NCBI GenBank assembly: GCA_016765685.1
Contig: JAESPR010000114.1
Coordinates: forward strand, 1-59,970
Direction of reading: 5' to 3'
From: Colwellia sp.
GTDB lineage: Bacteria; Pseudomonadota; Gammaproteobacteria; Enterobacterales; Alteromonadaceae
DNA length: 59,970 nucleotides
Shown: one piece after another, positions 34,126-42,742 of the stretch
Layout: every line of letters begins with the position of its first letter
Position numbering within the stretch: the first letter of the stretch is position 1
The notes under the pieces: generated by a model
The model's input: the letters and a program-made list of their open reading frames with translations, nothing else
The model's database searches: none
Told to the model about the DNA's origin: nothing
Position numbers and translations under genes: made by a program

Positions 34126-35850
34126 ATGAAAAAAGTTATCGGTATAATTATTGCGACCATGTTTATCAGTGGTTGTGGTTCAACATTAAAACCTAAAGTA
34201 GATCACTTAGAGCTTGTTCGTGATGGAAATTATAACCATGCAGAACAAATTATTGTTGAATCGGTTGCTGCAGAAGGAAGCAATAAACTTCTGCATTATC
34301 TAGAAATGGGCATGCTCGCCCACTTGCAAGGTAATTATCAAAAAAGTAATCAGTTATTTGATCAAGCAGAACGCATTAGTGAAGAATTATACACCACCAG
34401 CATTTCAGACATTGGTCTTGAATCAATAACTGGCGCTAGCTTTTCCTCCTACAAAGGACTCAACTTTGAACAAACTTTTGTTGGTTATTACAAAGCATTA
34501 AATTACTTAAAATTAGCCGAAACTCAAGATAAATTCAGTGAAAGCGATCTTGACCGAGCTTTAGTCGAAGTACGACGTTTAGGTAATAGATTAACTGAAT
34601 TAACCACCAAAACGGGTGGTTATCAAGAAAAAACTGATGAAGACGAGTCACCAATCGAAATGATGTTAGGTTTTCTAAAAGAAGCTTTGGGTGCGTCTAT
34701 TAATAGTGATGAATTAGCTTATAAAGATGATGCATTCGCTCATTATCTATCGGGGATGCTGTTTGAAATCAGTGGTGATTTAGACGCGGCACGAGTTGAA
34801 TATGAAAAGTCTGCCCATGCTTATGAAAATGGTTTTGCCGAAAATTATAAATTAGGTAAAAAAGGTGCTGCTCAAGTTTGGTACGATACCGCACGGGTGA
34901 TGAAAATAGCTGGAGGATATGATGAAAAATTACGTAAAATATCCAAAAAACATCTAACAAGCAAACAGCGTAAGTTATTAAAAAGTGTTAATGCTAAATC
35001 ATCTGAATTAGTCGTTATTCAGCATTTAGGTTTTGCCCCGCAGAAAAAGCAACTCAACATGACATTAACAGCAGAAGCCCATTCTAAATCTTTAGTGTTA
35101 ACTCCCGTTCCTATGGGCACAGAAAAAGAGAAACAAGATCAATTGCATTGGTTTAAAATGCTTTATGCTGATAATGATTTATTTACTGTAATGAAAAATT
35201 ATGCTTCAGGTGATCTGCACGCAGTTGCTACGGCCAATGTAACTAAGCGTATATCTCTGGGTCCACTCTGGGGCAGAGCAGAAGAATTAGGGTTAATTAG
35301 CGCTTTATCAATCCCTTCTCGAGTTGCGGTCTCCTACTACCCAAGTATGGAAAAAACCTTTATTAAATCGGAACTCTTTATTAACGGAAAATTAGCTTCA
35401 GAGTTATATCAAGGCAATAATATTGCTCGCATCGCCCTGCAAGAGCAGCTGAACGTTGCCAATACTCAAATTCAGCTGGCATTAGCGCGCGAAATTACTA
35501 AAGCAATTTTAGCCGAAAAAACTGCCGCCGCAGCAGGTCAATGGGGAGCGATCGCCGGCATAGGATTAAAAGCATTAAACGCAGCAACAGCAAGCGCAGA
35601 TACTCGCAATTGGACAACATTACCGGGGGCAATAAAATTCGCCCGTGTTACCCTACCCCCTGGTGAACATAAATTAGTCTTAAAAACACAGTTATCTTCT
35701 GGTAGAATATTAGAGCAGTCGCAGGTAGTTAAAACAACAAAACATCGGCCTAAAATGTGGCATACCCGTACACTTTCTCGACTACCAAAACCTGAATTAA
35801 CAACTAACACAGCGATTGCAGAAACTAGCAAACAAACCAGTACAGAATAA
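34126..35850 (+). CDS. COG3014-type lipoprotein with TPR-like helices
   Basis: A 574-residue lipoprotein (lipobox ISGC, Cys 17). Residues about 20-270 carry TPR-like helical repeats (HYLEMGMLAHLQGNYQKSNQLFDQAE, and again near 225-250); the C-terminal half has a beta-rich domain and a glycine/alanine-rich segment (about 460-495, AAAAGQWGAIAGIGLKALNAA). This is the architecture of COG3014 proteins of Vibrio and Shewanella. ATG 34126 has AGGA eight bases upstream; an earlier frame from 34048 lacks it. It starts the rightward operon with the LpoB-like gene 102 bases downstream. Confidence 0.75.
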   Translation: MKKVIGIIIATMFISGCGSTLKPKVDHLELVRDGNYNHAEQIIVESVAAEGSNKLLHYLEMGMLAHLQGNYQKSNQLFDQAERISEELYTTSISDIGLESITGASFSSYKGLNFEQTFVGYYKALNYLKLAETQDKFSESDLDRALVEVRRLGNRLTELTTKTGGYQEKTDEDESPIEMMLGFLKEALGASINSDELAYKDDAFAHYLSGMLFEISGDLDAARVEYEKSAHAYENGFAENYKLGKKGAAQVWYDTARVMKIAGGYDEKLRKISKKHLTSKQRKLLKSVNAKSSELVVIQHLGFAPQKKQLNMTLTAEAHSKSLVLTPVPMGTEKEKQDQLHWFKMLYADNDLFTVMKNYASGDLHAVATANVTKRISLGPLWGRAEELGLISALSIPSRVAVSYYPSMEKTFIKSELFINGKLASELYQGNNIARIALQEQLNVANTQIQLALAREITKAILAEKTAAAAGQWGAIAGIGLKALNAATASADTRNWTTLPGAIKFARVTLPPGEHKLVLKTQLSSGRILEQSQVVKTTKHRPKMWHTRTLSRLPKPELTTNTAIAETSKQTSTE

Positions 35851-35952
35851 TATCAACCCACTGCGCATGCACTCTTAAAGAGGCATGCGCAAACTTGCTA
35901 TATATTATAGATTTCTATAAAAATTATTAAATTGTCTAAAAAGGATCTAACA

Positions 35953-36567
35953 ATGAAAAATGCCCTAACTAGAATTCGCTTAACAGCGCTTGTTATAATG
36001 AGTTTATTACTATTATCAGCCTGCGGATCGACTAAAGTATCTCGAGTCAGCAGCAGTGAAGAAATTGCCCTTACCGACAAATGGAATGATAAAGATTCAC
36101 AGTTGGTAGCAGAAGCCATGATTAATGATATGTTAGATTTTCCATGGATAGATAAACACTTAAAAAAAGAAGGCTCTAACCCTGCAATCATCATTCAAAG
36201 AGTTCGTAATAAATCACACGAACAAATTGCGGTAGAAACGTTTTTAAATGATTTAAAACGTGCCATTTTACGAAGCGGTCGAGCTGATTTTGTTGCCAAT
36301 AGAGATGTGCGTAATGACGTACGTGCAGAACGGGCAGATCAAGAATTCAATGCCAGTTTAACTACTCAAAAAGAAATGGGTGAAGAGCTTGGCGCAGATT
36401 ACGCGCTAGTTGGCTCTATTAATTCTAGCGTTGACCAATTAGATGGTAAAAGAGTTACCGCATATCAAGTGGATCTATCGTTAATTGATATGACAACCAA
36501 TAGGGAAGTTTGGAATGGACAGAAGAAACTTAAAAAATACCAAGAGCGCTCTAGTTTTGGCTTTTAA
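35953..36567 (+). CDS. LpoB-like penicillin-binding-protein activator lipoprotein
   Basis: A 204-residue lipoprotein (lipobox LSAC, Cys 24). The domain after about residue 45 matches LpoB (COG3417): LVAEAMINDML, PAIIIQRVRNKSHEQIA, FLNDLKRAILRSG, then MGEELGADYALVGSI and LIDMTTNREVWNGQKKLKK. E. coli LpoB reaches through the peptidoglycan to stimulate PBP1b; in other gammaproteobacteria several LpoB-like proteins coexist, so PBP1b activation is probable rather than certain. AAAAGGATC precedes the start. The next gene starts 53 bases before this one ends. Confidence 0.85.
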   Translation: MKNALTRIRLTALVIMSLLLLSACGSTKVSRVSSSEEIALTDKWNDKDSQLVAEAMINDMLDFPWIDKHLKKEGSNPAIIIQRVRNKSHEQIAVETFLNDLKRAILRSGRADFVANRDVRNDVRAERADQEFNASLTTQKEMGEELGADYALVGSINSSVDQLDGKRVTAYQVDLSLIDMTTNREVWNGQKKLKKYQERSSFGF

Positions 36568-38119
36568 ATCATTTTTGCCATTTAGCACTCATGTTATGGC
36601 ACTGTTTTTTGCGATCAGTGCCTATCAAACAACTGCATCTCCGTTACCATCAGGCTCTGAGGGTAACTCGAACAGTAATGCAAAGCCTGGTTGGATAGTA
36701 AAATTACCCCAAGCAACCAACATCATTTACGGTGTTGGTAGTGCCACTATTTATTCCGATGATAGTTATGCACTCAAAAACGCGAGTGAATCAGCTCGAG
36801 CAGAACTGGCCAAATCTATTCGTGTTAATGTTGCGGCAATCACCAAAGTAAAACAAAGCTCAGACAATGGAAAAATGAGCTTTTATTTTGATGAAGCGAT
36901 TACTAATTCGGTACCCGAAATGGAGCTTGCCGGCTTAAAAATTGCCGATAATTATTTTGATAACATTAACTCGACCGTTTATGTATTAGCCTCTTTTAAT
37001 AAAAAAGAAGCTATTATTGAACTTGGCCAATTACTGACATCAATTGACAGTGAACTAGCCTTAATAACCATTGACTTAGCTGATGCCGCAGGTCAAAAAC
37101 TTGCTCAAGCAATACAAGTTAAAAAGTTATTATTTAAACGCAGGCAATATAATGATCAATTAGCCAATTTGAGACAAGCAAAAATAATGTTACCTGCTCA
37201 TGGTCAAGATTTATTAACAAAATCGGGACAAGTATTTAATAACATTACTTTCGGCGTCTTTAGTAAAACCGATCGAGATCTACAAGAAAAAATTGTTGAG
37301 GCTATTACTGACCAAGGTTTACGAGTTAACAATCGTAATGCTGACTTTTATTTAACTTATCGTATTAAATGGCGTGGCGTGGCGCGCAATAATTTATTCT
37401 ATACTATTGCTAGTGCGACTGTAACGCTTAAAAATGGTGATACTGTACTGCGAAAGTTTAAACAAAAAGCCAAAGGTACCTCGAGTGACGAAGGTATGGC
37501 AAGAGATAAAGCGGTAGAAAAAATTGGTGAACAATTTGCTGCCGTATTGTCAAAAGAGTTAATCGCTAGCTTTCAAAATGCCGCACCTAGCGCAAGCAAG
37601 TCAAAACGCAGTGATGTAATTGACGACACCTTAACTTATCAAGAAACAGCAGCTACCATTAAAAAGCCAGTGCGACACCATATTGCGCCAGTTAGCCACA
37701 CTATAGCCAATACAAGGCAAACGACTCAGACACCAATAGTTAATACTTATCAAAATAATCACAGCATCAGTTTACTCGGGGTGGTTTATACGCTAAAAGC
37801 ATGTTTACGTAATGCTGATATTGTTACTTGTAATTTAATCGCATTAAATCGTAATACCGATCAAAAAATTTATCTGTATCGCCGCAAAAGCAGAGCAATC
37901 GACTTTAATGGCACAGAGTACCCTAGTCAGTATATCGGTATAGGTGGTAAAAAATTAACAAGGTACTCTTCTGTTAATCGTACTCTCGTTCAAGGCATCC
38001 CTATTGTGATGACGGTACAATTTACTCCCGTAAACTATCATGTTAGCACGTTTGCTTTGTTAGAAATAAAAACGCATGCCGGTAATTTACAATACCGAAA
38101 TGTCGGCATTACAAACTAA
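36515..38119 (+). CDS. LPP20 family exported protein, 534 residues
   Basis: The frame starts inside the LpoB-like gene (53-base overlap) with AGGGA eight bases before ATG 36515, which implies translational coupling. A hydrophobic segment (about 28-42, VMALFFAISAYQTTASP) serves as signal or anchor; ATG 36596 just before it is an alternative start. GWIVKLPQATNIIYGVGSA begins an LPP20 module with the helix NASESARAELAKSIRVNV. A second domain follows (about 240-350) and, after a Thr/Gln-rich linker, a C-terminal beta domain (about 410-534). The function is unknown; context ties it to PBP activation. Confidence 0.7.
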   Translation: MDRRNLKNTKSALVLAFKSFLPFSTHVMALFFAISAYQTTASPLPSGSEGNSNSNAKPGWIVKLPQATNIIYGVGSATIYSDDSYALKNASESARAELAKSIRVNVAAITKVKQSSDNGKMSFYFDEAITNSVPEMELAGLKIADNYFDNINSTVYVLASFNKKEAIIELGQLLTSIDSELALITIDLADAAGQKLAQAIQVKKLLFKRRQYNDQLANLRQAKIMLPAHGQDLLTKSGQVFNNITFGVFSKTDRDLQEKIVEAITDQGLRVNNRNADFYLTYRIKWRGVARNNLFYTIASATVTLKNGDTVLRKFKQKAKGTSSDEGMARDKAVEKIGEQFAAVLSKELIASFQNAAPSASKSKRSDVIDDTLTYQETAATIKKPVRHHIAPVSHTIANTRQTTQTPIVNTYQNNHSISLLGVVYTLKACLRNADIVTCNLIALNRNTDQKIYLYRRKSRAIDFNGTEYPSQYIGIGGKKLTRYSSVNRTLVQGIPIVMTVQFTPVNYHVSTFALLEIKTHAGNLQYRNVGITN

Positions 38120-38130
38120 CAACCCGTTAA

Positions 38131-39276
38131 TTAAAGCAACGGCAGTTTTTCACCCGTTAAACTGCCACGCCACATTTTATTCACACCATCAACATTCGCT
38201 TGTTCAACAAATAAAATTTCGCCATACTGACCACGCTTAATACTCGAATCAATAGCGATTACTCGACCTTGATAACGCGTTTCAATTTGCTTTTGAGAGG
38301 TATGCCCAACAATTAAGTGTTTTACGTCAAAATGCTTTAGCAGTAGATTAATTTCTGCCGACGTTGCGCCCTTGTCTTGAGCAAAATAACCACGATACCA
38401 AATAGGACCATTAGAACGATGTAAATACTCGCCTAAACCTTGACGAGGCTGTGTTAACTCGGCTTTGACTAAGTTTGCTTTAAATACGCGGTTAATTTCT
38501 TCAAGACTATGATTATCTGTAGCTAAATTAGGATGAAAGCCGCCATGCGCAAACAACATATTATTGACTTTCACCAACACGGGTTTGCTGCGTAACCAAC
38601 TACCTAAAACGCTTTTTTGACTAAATAACTGTTCAAAAGGCTGCTTGAGCTTTTTTGCAGTTTCAATATATTTAGGATGTAAATAGCGTAAATCACCATT
38701 TAATATCATCACTTCATGGTTGCCTAAGGTCAGGTGTATTTTACCTCCAGCAAGTTCTGCTTGACGCTCTAAGTGATATAAAAACCAGAGTATTTCAGTG
38801 ACCTTATCGCCTCGGTCAAAAATATCGCCCGTAATAACAAAATGGCCATCGGCAAACGCCCAATTGTTTTGGTCATCAATAATTTGGTTATTAATAAGTA
38901 GCTCAATCATTAAGTCATATTGACCATGAAAATCACTTAAAGCAGCAACATTAAAACTGCCACTATAGCTTACAACCTTAGTTTCTAAACTAATGGTATT
39001 ATGAATTTTTGCGGGTAAGTCACATGCGACAACCTGCATAGGAAAGCTAGTTACGGCTATGTTTTGGTGAATTACTTCACCTTGGCATAACCAATATGCT
39101 GACAAGCTTTTTTTATTGTTAACAAAAACGTAAGGGCCGTCATTAACTGCCGTCAGTTGAACTTTTTCATGTGTTGTTGTTTTATTATTTGAGTTTTGTT
39201 TTTTATCGGCTGCTTTCACAGCACCGCCTGAAATAACAACGGCTATAAACATTAATACAATTTTTCGGAAAAACAT
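38131..39276 (-). CDS. Shewanella-like (SLP) metallophosphoesterase, exported
   Basis: About 381 residues with a signal peptide (about 1-24). The PPP-type metal motifs are complete: LSDFHGQYD, GDIFDRGDK, LGNHEVM, FAHGGFHP and IVGHTSQK. These are the marks of Shewanella-like phosphatases, which dephosphorylate proteins or phospho-compounds; an export signal places this one in the periplasm, so a phosphomonoester nutrient is a fair alternative substrate. ATG 39276 has AAGG six bases upstream; the longer frame from 39342 is not supported. It converges on the LPP20 gene with 11 bases between the stops and is downstream of the TonB receptor gene on the same strand. Confidence 0.85.
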   Translation of the reverse strand: MFFRKIVLMFIAVVISGGAVKAADKKQNSNNKTTTHEKVQLTAVNDGPYVFVNNKKSLSAYWLCQGEVIHQNIAVTSFPMQVVACDLPAKIHNTISLETKVVSYSGSFNVAALSDFHGQYDLMIELLINNQIIDDQNNWAFADGHFVITGDIFDRGDKVTEILWFLYHLERQAELAGGKIHLTLGNHEVMILNGDLRYLHPKYIETAKKLKQPFEQLFSQKSVLGSWLRSKPVLVKVNNMLFAHGGFHPNLATDNHSLEEINRVFKANLVKAELTQPRQGLGEYLHRSNGPIWYRGYFAQDKGATSAEINLLLKHFDVKHLIVGHTSQKQIETRYQGRVIAIDSSIKRGQYGEILFVEQANVDGVNKMWRGSLTGEKLPLL

Positions 39277-39394
39277 AATAAGCCTTGTGTCGACAGATTG
39301 AATTGAAAAATATTCACTTCCTTGTGAAGAGGATATCACCACGTCCTTGTGGTTAAAGTCTACTGTTCCAATTTTTCAGGGAACAACCAAAAGA

Positions 39395-42300
39395 TTAAAA
39401 ATTAATTTCAGCTCCTAAGTAAACAAAACGACCTGTACCAGCATCATAGGCACTACCGTAATTTCCTCGTCCACCTAAGAAAAACTGACCTTTATCATCG
39501 AAAACATTGTTAACACCGCCAAATAATCGTACTTCAGCATCCTTGTCCATTTCAATAGTGTAAGACGCTGACAAGTTATGCTTGAAATATGAAGCGTAGT
39601 TTTGAAACTTCAAAGCTTCTGGAGCAGCTATACAGCCTGCTGCATCAGGATCTTCGGTAGCACAATTTTCTGTATTAGCCGCTATATCTTCTTGCCATGA
39701 TTCTTGCTGGCTTTTACTGCGGATCATGGCGCTTTTATAGCTAGTACTCCAACGAATGCGTAAAGAGTCTAAATACCAAGCTATTGACGCTGAGGCCTTA
39801 TCTTCAAAGGTAAAACCGTAACCAACCCAATCTTCTTTTAAAGCAACGCCATCAATACCGGTTGAGGTATTTGAACTTTCTAACAAATGAGTCCAATCCA
39901 TTTTAAATGCAAAACGACCAAAATCATTCAAGTCATAAGCATAAGCAACTGCAATATCAACACCACGATTACTCAGCTCGTCAATATTATAACTACGTTG
40001 CATTATTTCAATAATTTCACCATCGCTATTACGAGTAACCGCATCACAAAACTCGTTTGGTTGCCCTAAAGTAACGCTACTGGCGTAACATTCTTCCATG
40101 ATGCGTTGATTAGAATATTCATCAATAGCATCGGTAATAGCGATATCGTAATAATCAACCGCAATGCTAAAACCTTCAAAAAAACTAGGTTTATAAGTAA
40201 ACCCTAAGGTGACTGTTTCCCCTGTTTCTTCAAATAGATCAGGATTGCCAGCATTAGGTGAGTAATTATTGTCATCGCCTTCAAATACCCCTTCTTCAGC
40301 AATAATAGTAGCGATACGTGGATCTAAACGACAGTTATCATGGCCTTTTTCATCCGATGTGGCGGTAGTATCTTTACAAATGTCAGTATAGCTATCAAAG
40401 TCGCCCGCAGCTGGCTCGTATAACTCATTAATACTAGGGGCACGTTGAGCAATAGCCCAATTACCACGAATATTTAATCCTTCGGTAATAGACCATAAAA
40501 AGCCTAATTTATAGCTTGAAACCAGATCAACGTTTTTAATATCATATTCGGCAAAACGTACTGAAGTTTCTAGCGATAAATGCTTTGCGCCAACAACATC
40601 ACGTAATAAAGGAAATGATGCTTCAGCAAATATTTCGGCAACATTAATTTCACCTTTAAAACTGGGCACTAGGTTCCAAGTAATACCACCGTATGACAAC
40701 TCTTCATCGGTAATGGCTTCTTGGCTATCTTGGCGATATTCAGCACCAAAGACTGTTGCCACTGAGCCTGCTGGCATTTCAAATAAATCGCCCGCAATAT
40801 AACCCATCACGGTAATTTGCTCATTATAAGTATCAAGCGTTGGGTTAGAGCGAATATAATCAGCGGCTTGTGTAGAAATAGAGCCTTCACCAAATAAGTT
40901 TAGAGGTGCACAGCCTGCGGCTCTCGCTGCTGCATCATTACACTGTATTGTGCCATCCTCAGCATAGCCCGCATCTAACGCATTTTGTACGCGGAAAATA
41001 TTAAGTTCATTATTACGGTATTGTTTTTGATGGAATTTTCCGTAACCAACTGAAACATCCCAATCCCATTCACCATCAAACATAACCCCTTGCAAACCTG
41101 CCCAACTACGAATGGTAGTACGTTCATTATCGGTAGAAATATTGCCAACCTCAGCAAAACGACGATCCCAGTAAATTCTGTCTCTATATTCGCCCGCAGC
41201 TTCACGAATTTCATCGGGAACGTAAGGATTGTCAATGGGAATATAACCGGGTCTAACGCGGCCTGGCTCACCCGTTTCTCTATCAATATAAGTCACGTAA
41301 GCGCCTTCATAATCATCTTCTGGCGATTTGTCATTTACCGTATAATTACCACTCCATTGAAGCTGAGAGTAAAACATAATTTCATCAGTAATATCAAAGT
41401 CAAGCTTCAGCGCGGCTGAAATACGCTCGCTTGGTACTTTTAACTGAACAAACTCACGAGTATTAATACCATGTTCTTCTTCACTCCAATCTTCGTAAGG
41501 CACTGAATTGAGCGTTTGCCCTTCATACCAAAAAACTTTATCAAAGCGGCTTGATTCTAGAAATACACCACCAAAAGTACCATCACTCAAACTACGCCAC
41601 TCTGATTGGTTGGTGTCACGCATACAAACATAATCACCATTAGCTACTTTCATGGCATTACACATTTTTTCATCATCATATTGATAAGCTGTTTGCACGG
41701 CAGCACGGTCACGATCACCGTATTTCAAACCATACTGACGATCATAGTTGCTACTGAAAAACAAATAACCACGATCATCAGCAAAACTAGTTCCATAGTC
41801 TAAATCTAAGGTGAATTCTTTTTCTCCTCCTGACGTACTTTCACCACCACGCGCTTTAAAACTGAAGCCCTCTTGCCCTGTTTGAGTTATGATATTGACT
41901 ACGCCAGACACTGCATCAGCACCATAAGTTGCTGATGCACCGCCAGTGATTATTTCAACTTTTTTTACCATACCCGACGGAATAGTCGACATACTGACAT
42001 AATTACCACTTTTGGAATTAGAAACCACACGGCGACCATCTATTAACGTTAATGTACGGTTAGTACCTAAATCGCGTAACTGGACTGTCGTAATACCCGT
42101 ATTAGAAACACTGGATTGACTAGTTGTATTGCTAGTACCATAAGAAAGCGAGGGCATATTATCAACAAGAATTTCTGACATTTCGCCTAAACCAGTATCG
42201 CTTATTGTTTCTCGGTCTAAGGTAACTAATGGTGTAACTACAGTAAAACTGTCGCGACGTAACCGAGAGCCGGTCACGGTAATTTTCTCATCTACTTTAA

Positions 42301-42448
42301 CTTTGTTTTTTTCTTCAATAGATGCGGTTTGAGTAGCAGGTTTAACTATTTCATTTTCTGCTGCAAATACTTGGGGTGCAATAATGCTTGTCGCCAAAAC
42401 GGTATATAAGGCGGTATTAATTGCGATGCTAAGGGGATTCTTATTCAT
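39395..42448 (-). CDS. TonB-dependent receptor, large
   Basis: A 1017-residue outer-membrane receptor. After a signal peptide (about 1-29) comes a TonB box (EKITVTGSRLRRDSF), the plug domain with TLTLIDGRRVV and GGASATYGADAVSGVVNII, and a long barrel ending in YLGAEINF. Long loops are rich in acidic residues and cysteines (for example DICKDTTATSDEKGHDNCRL). The OAR-like type typically takes up peptides, oligosaccharides or siderophores; the ligand is not visible in sequence. Divergent from it is a membrane-bound winged-helix regulator, probably its control protein. Confidence 0.9.
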   Translation of the reverse strand: MNKNPLSIAINTALYTVLATSIIAPQVFAAENEIVKPATQTASIEEKNKVKVDEKITVTGSRLRRDSFTVVTPLVTLDRETISDTGLGEMSEILVDNMPSLSYGTSNTTSQSSVSNTGITTVQLRDLGTNRTLTLIDGRRVVSNSKSGNYVSMSTIPSGMVKKVEIITGGASATYGADAVSGVVNIITQTGQEGFSFKARGGESTSGGEKEFTLDLDYGTSFADDRGYLFFSSNYDRQYGLKYGDRDRAAVQTAYQYDDEKMCNAMKVANGDYVCMRDTNQSEWRSLSDGTFGGVFLESSRFDKVFWYEGQTLNSVPYEDWSEEEHGINTREFVQLKVPSERISAALKLDFDITDEIMFYSQLQWSGNYTVNDKSPEDDYEGAYVTYIDRETGEPGRVRPGYIPIDNPYVPDEIREAAGEYRDRIYWDRRFAEVGNISTDNERTTIRSWAGLQGVMFDGEWDWDVSVGYGKFHQKQYRNNELNIFRVQNALDAGYAEDGTIQCNDAAARAAGCAPLNLFGEGSISTQAADYIRSNPTLDTYNEQITVMGYIAGDLFEMPAGSVATVFGAEYRQDSQEAITDEELSYGGITWNLVPSFKGEINVAEIFAEASFPLLRDVVGAKHLSLETSVRFAEYDIKNVDLVSSYKLGFLWSITEGLNIRGNWAIAQRAPSINELYEPAAGDFDSYTDICKDTTATSDEKGHDNCRLDPRIATIIAEEGVFEGDDNNYSPNAGNPDLFEETGETVTLGFTYKPSFFEGFSIAVDYYDIAITDAIDEYSNQRIMEECYASSVTLGQPNEFCDAVTRNSDGEIIEIMQRSYNIDELSNRGVDIAVAYAYDLNDFGRFAFKMDWTHLLESSNTSTGIDGVALKEDWVGYGFTFEDKASASIAWYLDSLRIRWSTSYKSAMIRSKSQQESWQEDIAANTENCATEDPDAAGCIAAPEALKFQNYASYFKHNLSASYTIEMDKDAEVRLFGGVNNVFDDKGQFFLGGRGNYGSAYDAGTGRFVYLGAEINF

Positions 42449-42742
42449 CTTTATCTCTCTTTAATGTTTCAGGAAGTTTTAATGGTTTCTTTTGTTGTTG
42501 TTTTTTCTTACGTCCTTTTTTATGAAACATACGCAACAATTACAATCTACGGCAGATAATTTTTATATCGTTTAAACATCTATTTTAATAATATCAATAA
42601 ATAACAGTTGGTTACATATTTCAACCTATACATATTGAACTGACATTTCATTGATAATAAAAAGAGTTAATGAAAGATGGTTATAGGTTTGTTAGCATAA
42701 ATATTCTAATTCCCACCAAATTTTTAATAATTTAAACCTTTG
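42449..42742. promoter_or_regulatory. Divergent promoter region between TonB receptor and regulator
   Basis: This AT-rich 294-base gap should hold both promoters. It includes a 7-base inverted repeat, TTTCATT (42646-42652) and AATGAAA (42669-42675), a candidate operator for the winged-helix regulator. Nothing else stands out. Confidence 0.35.
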
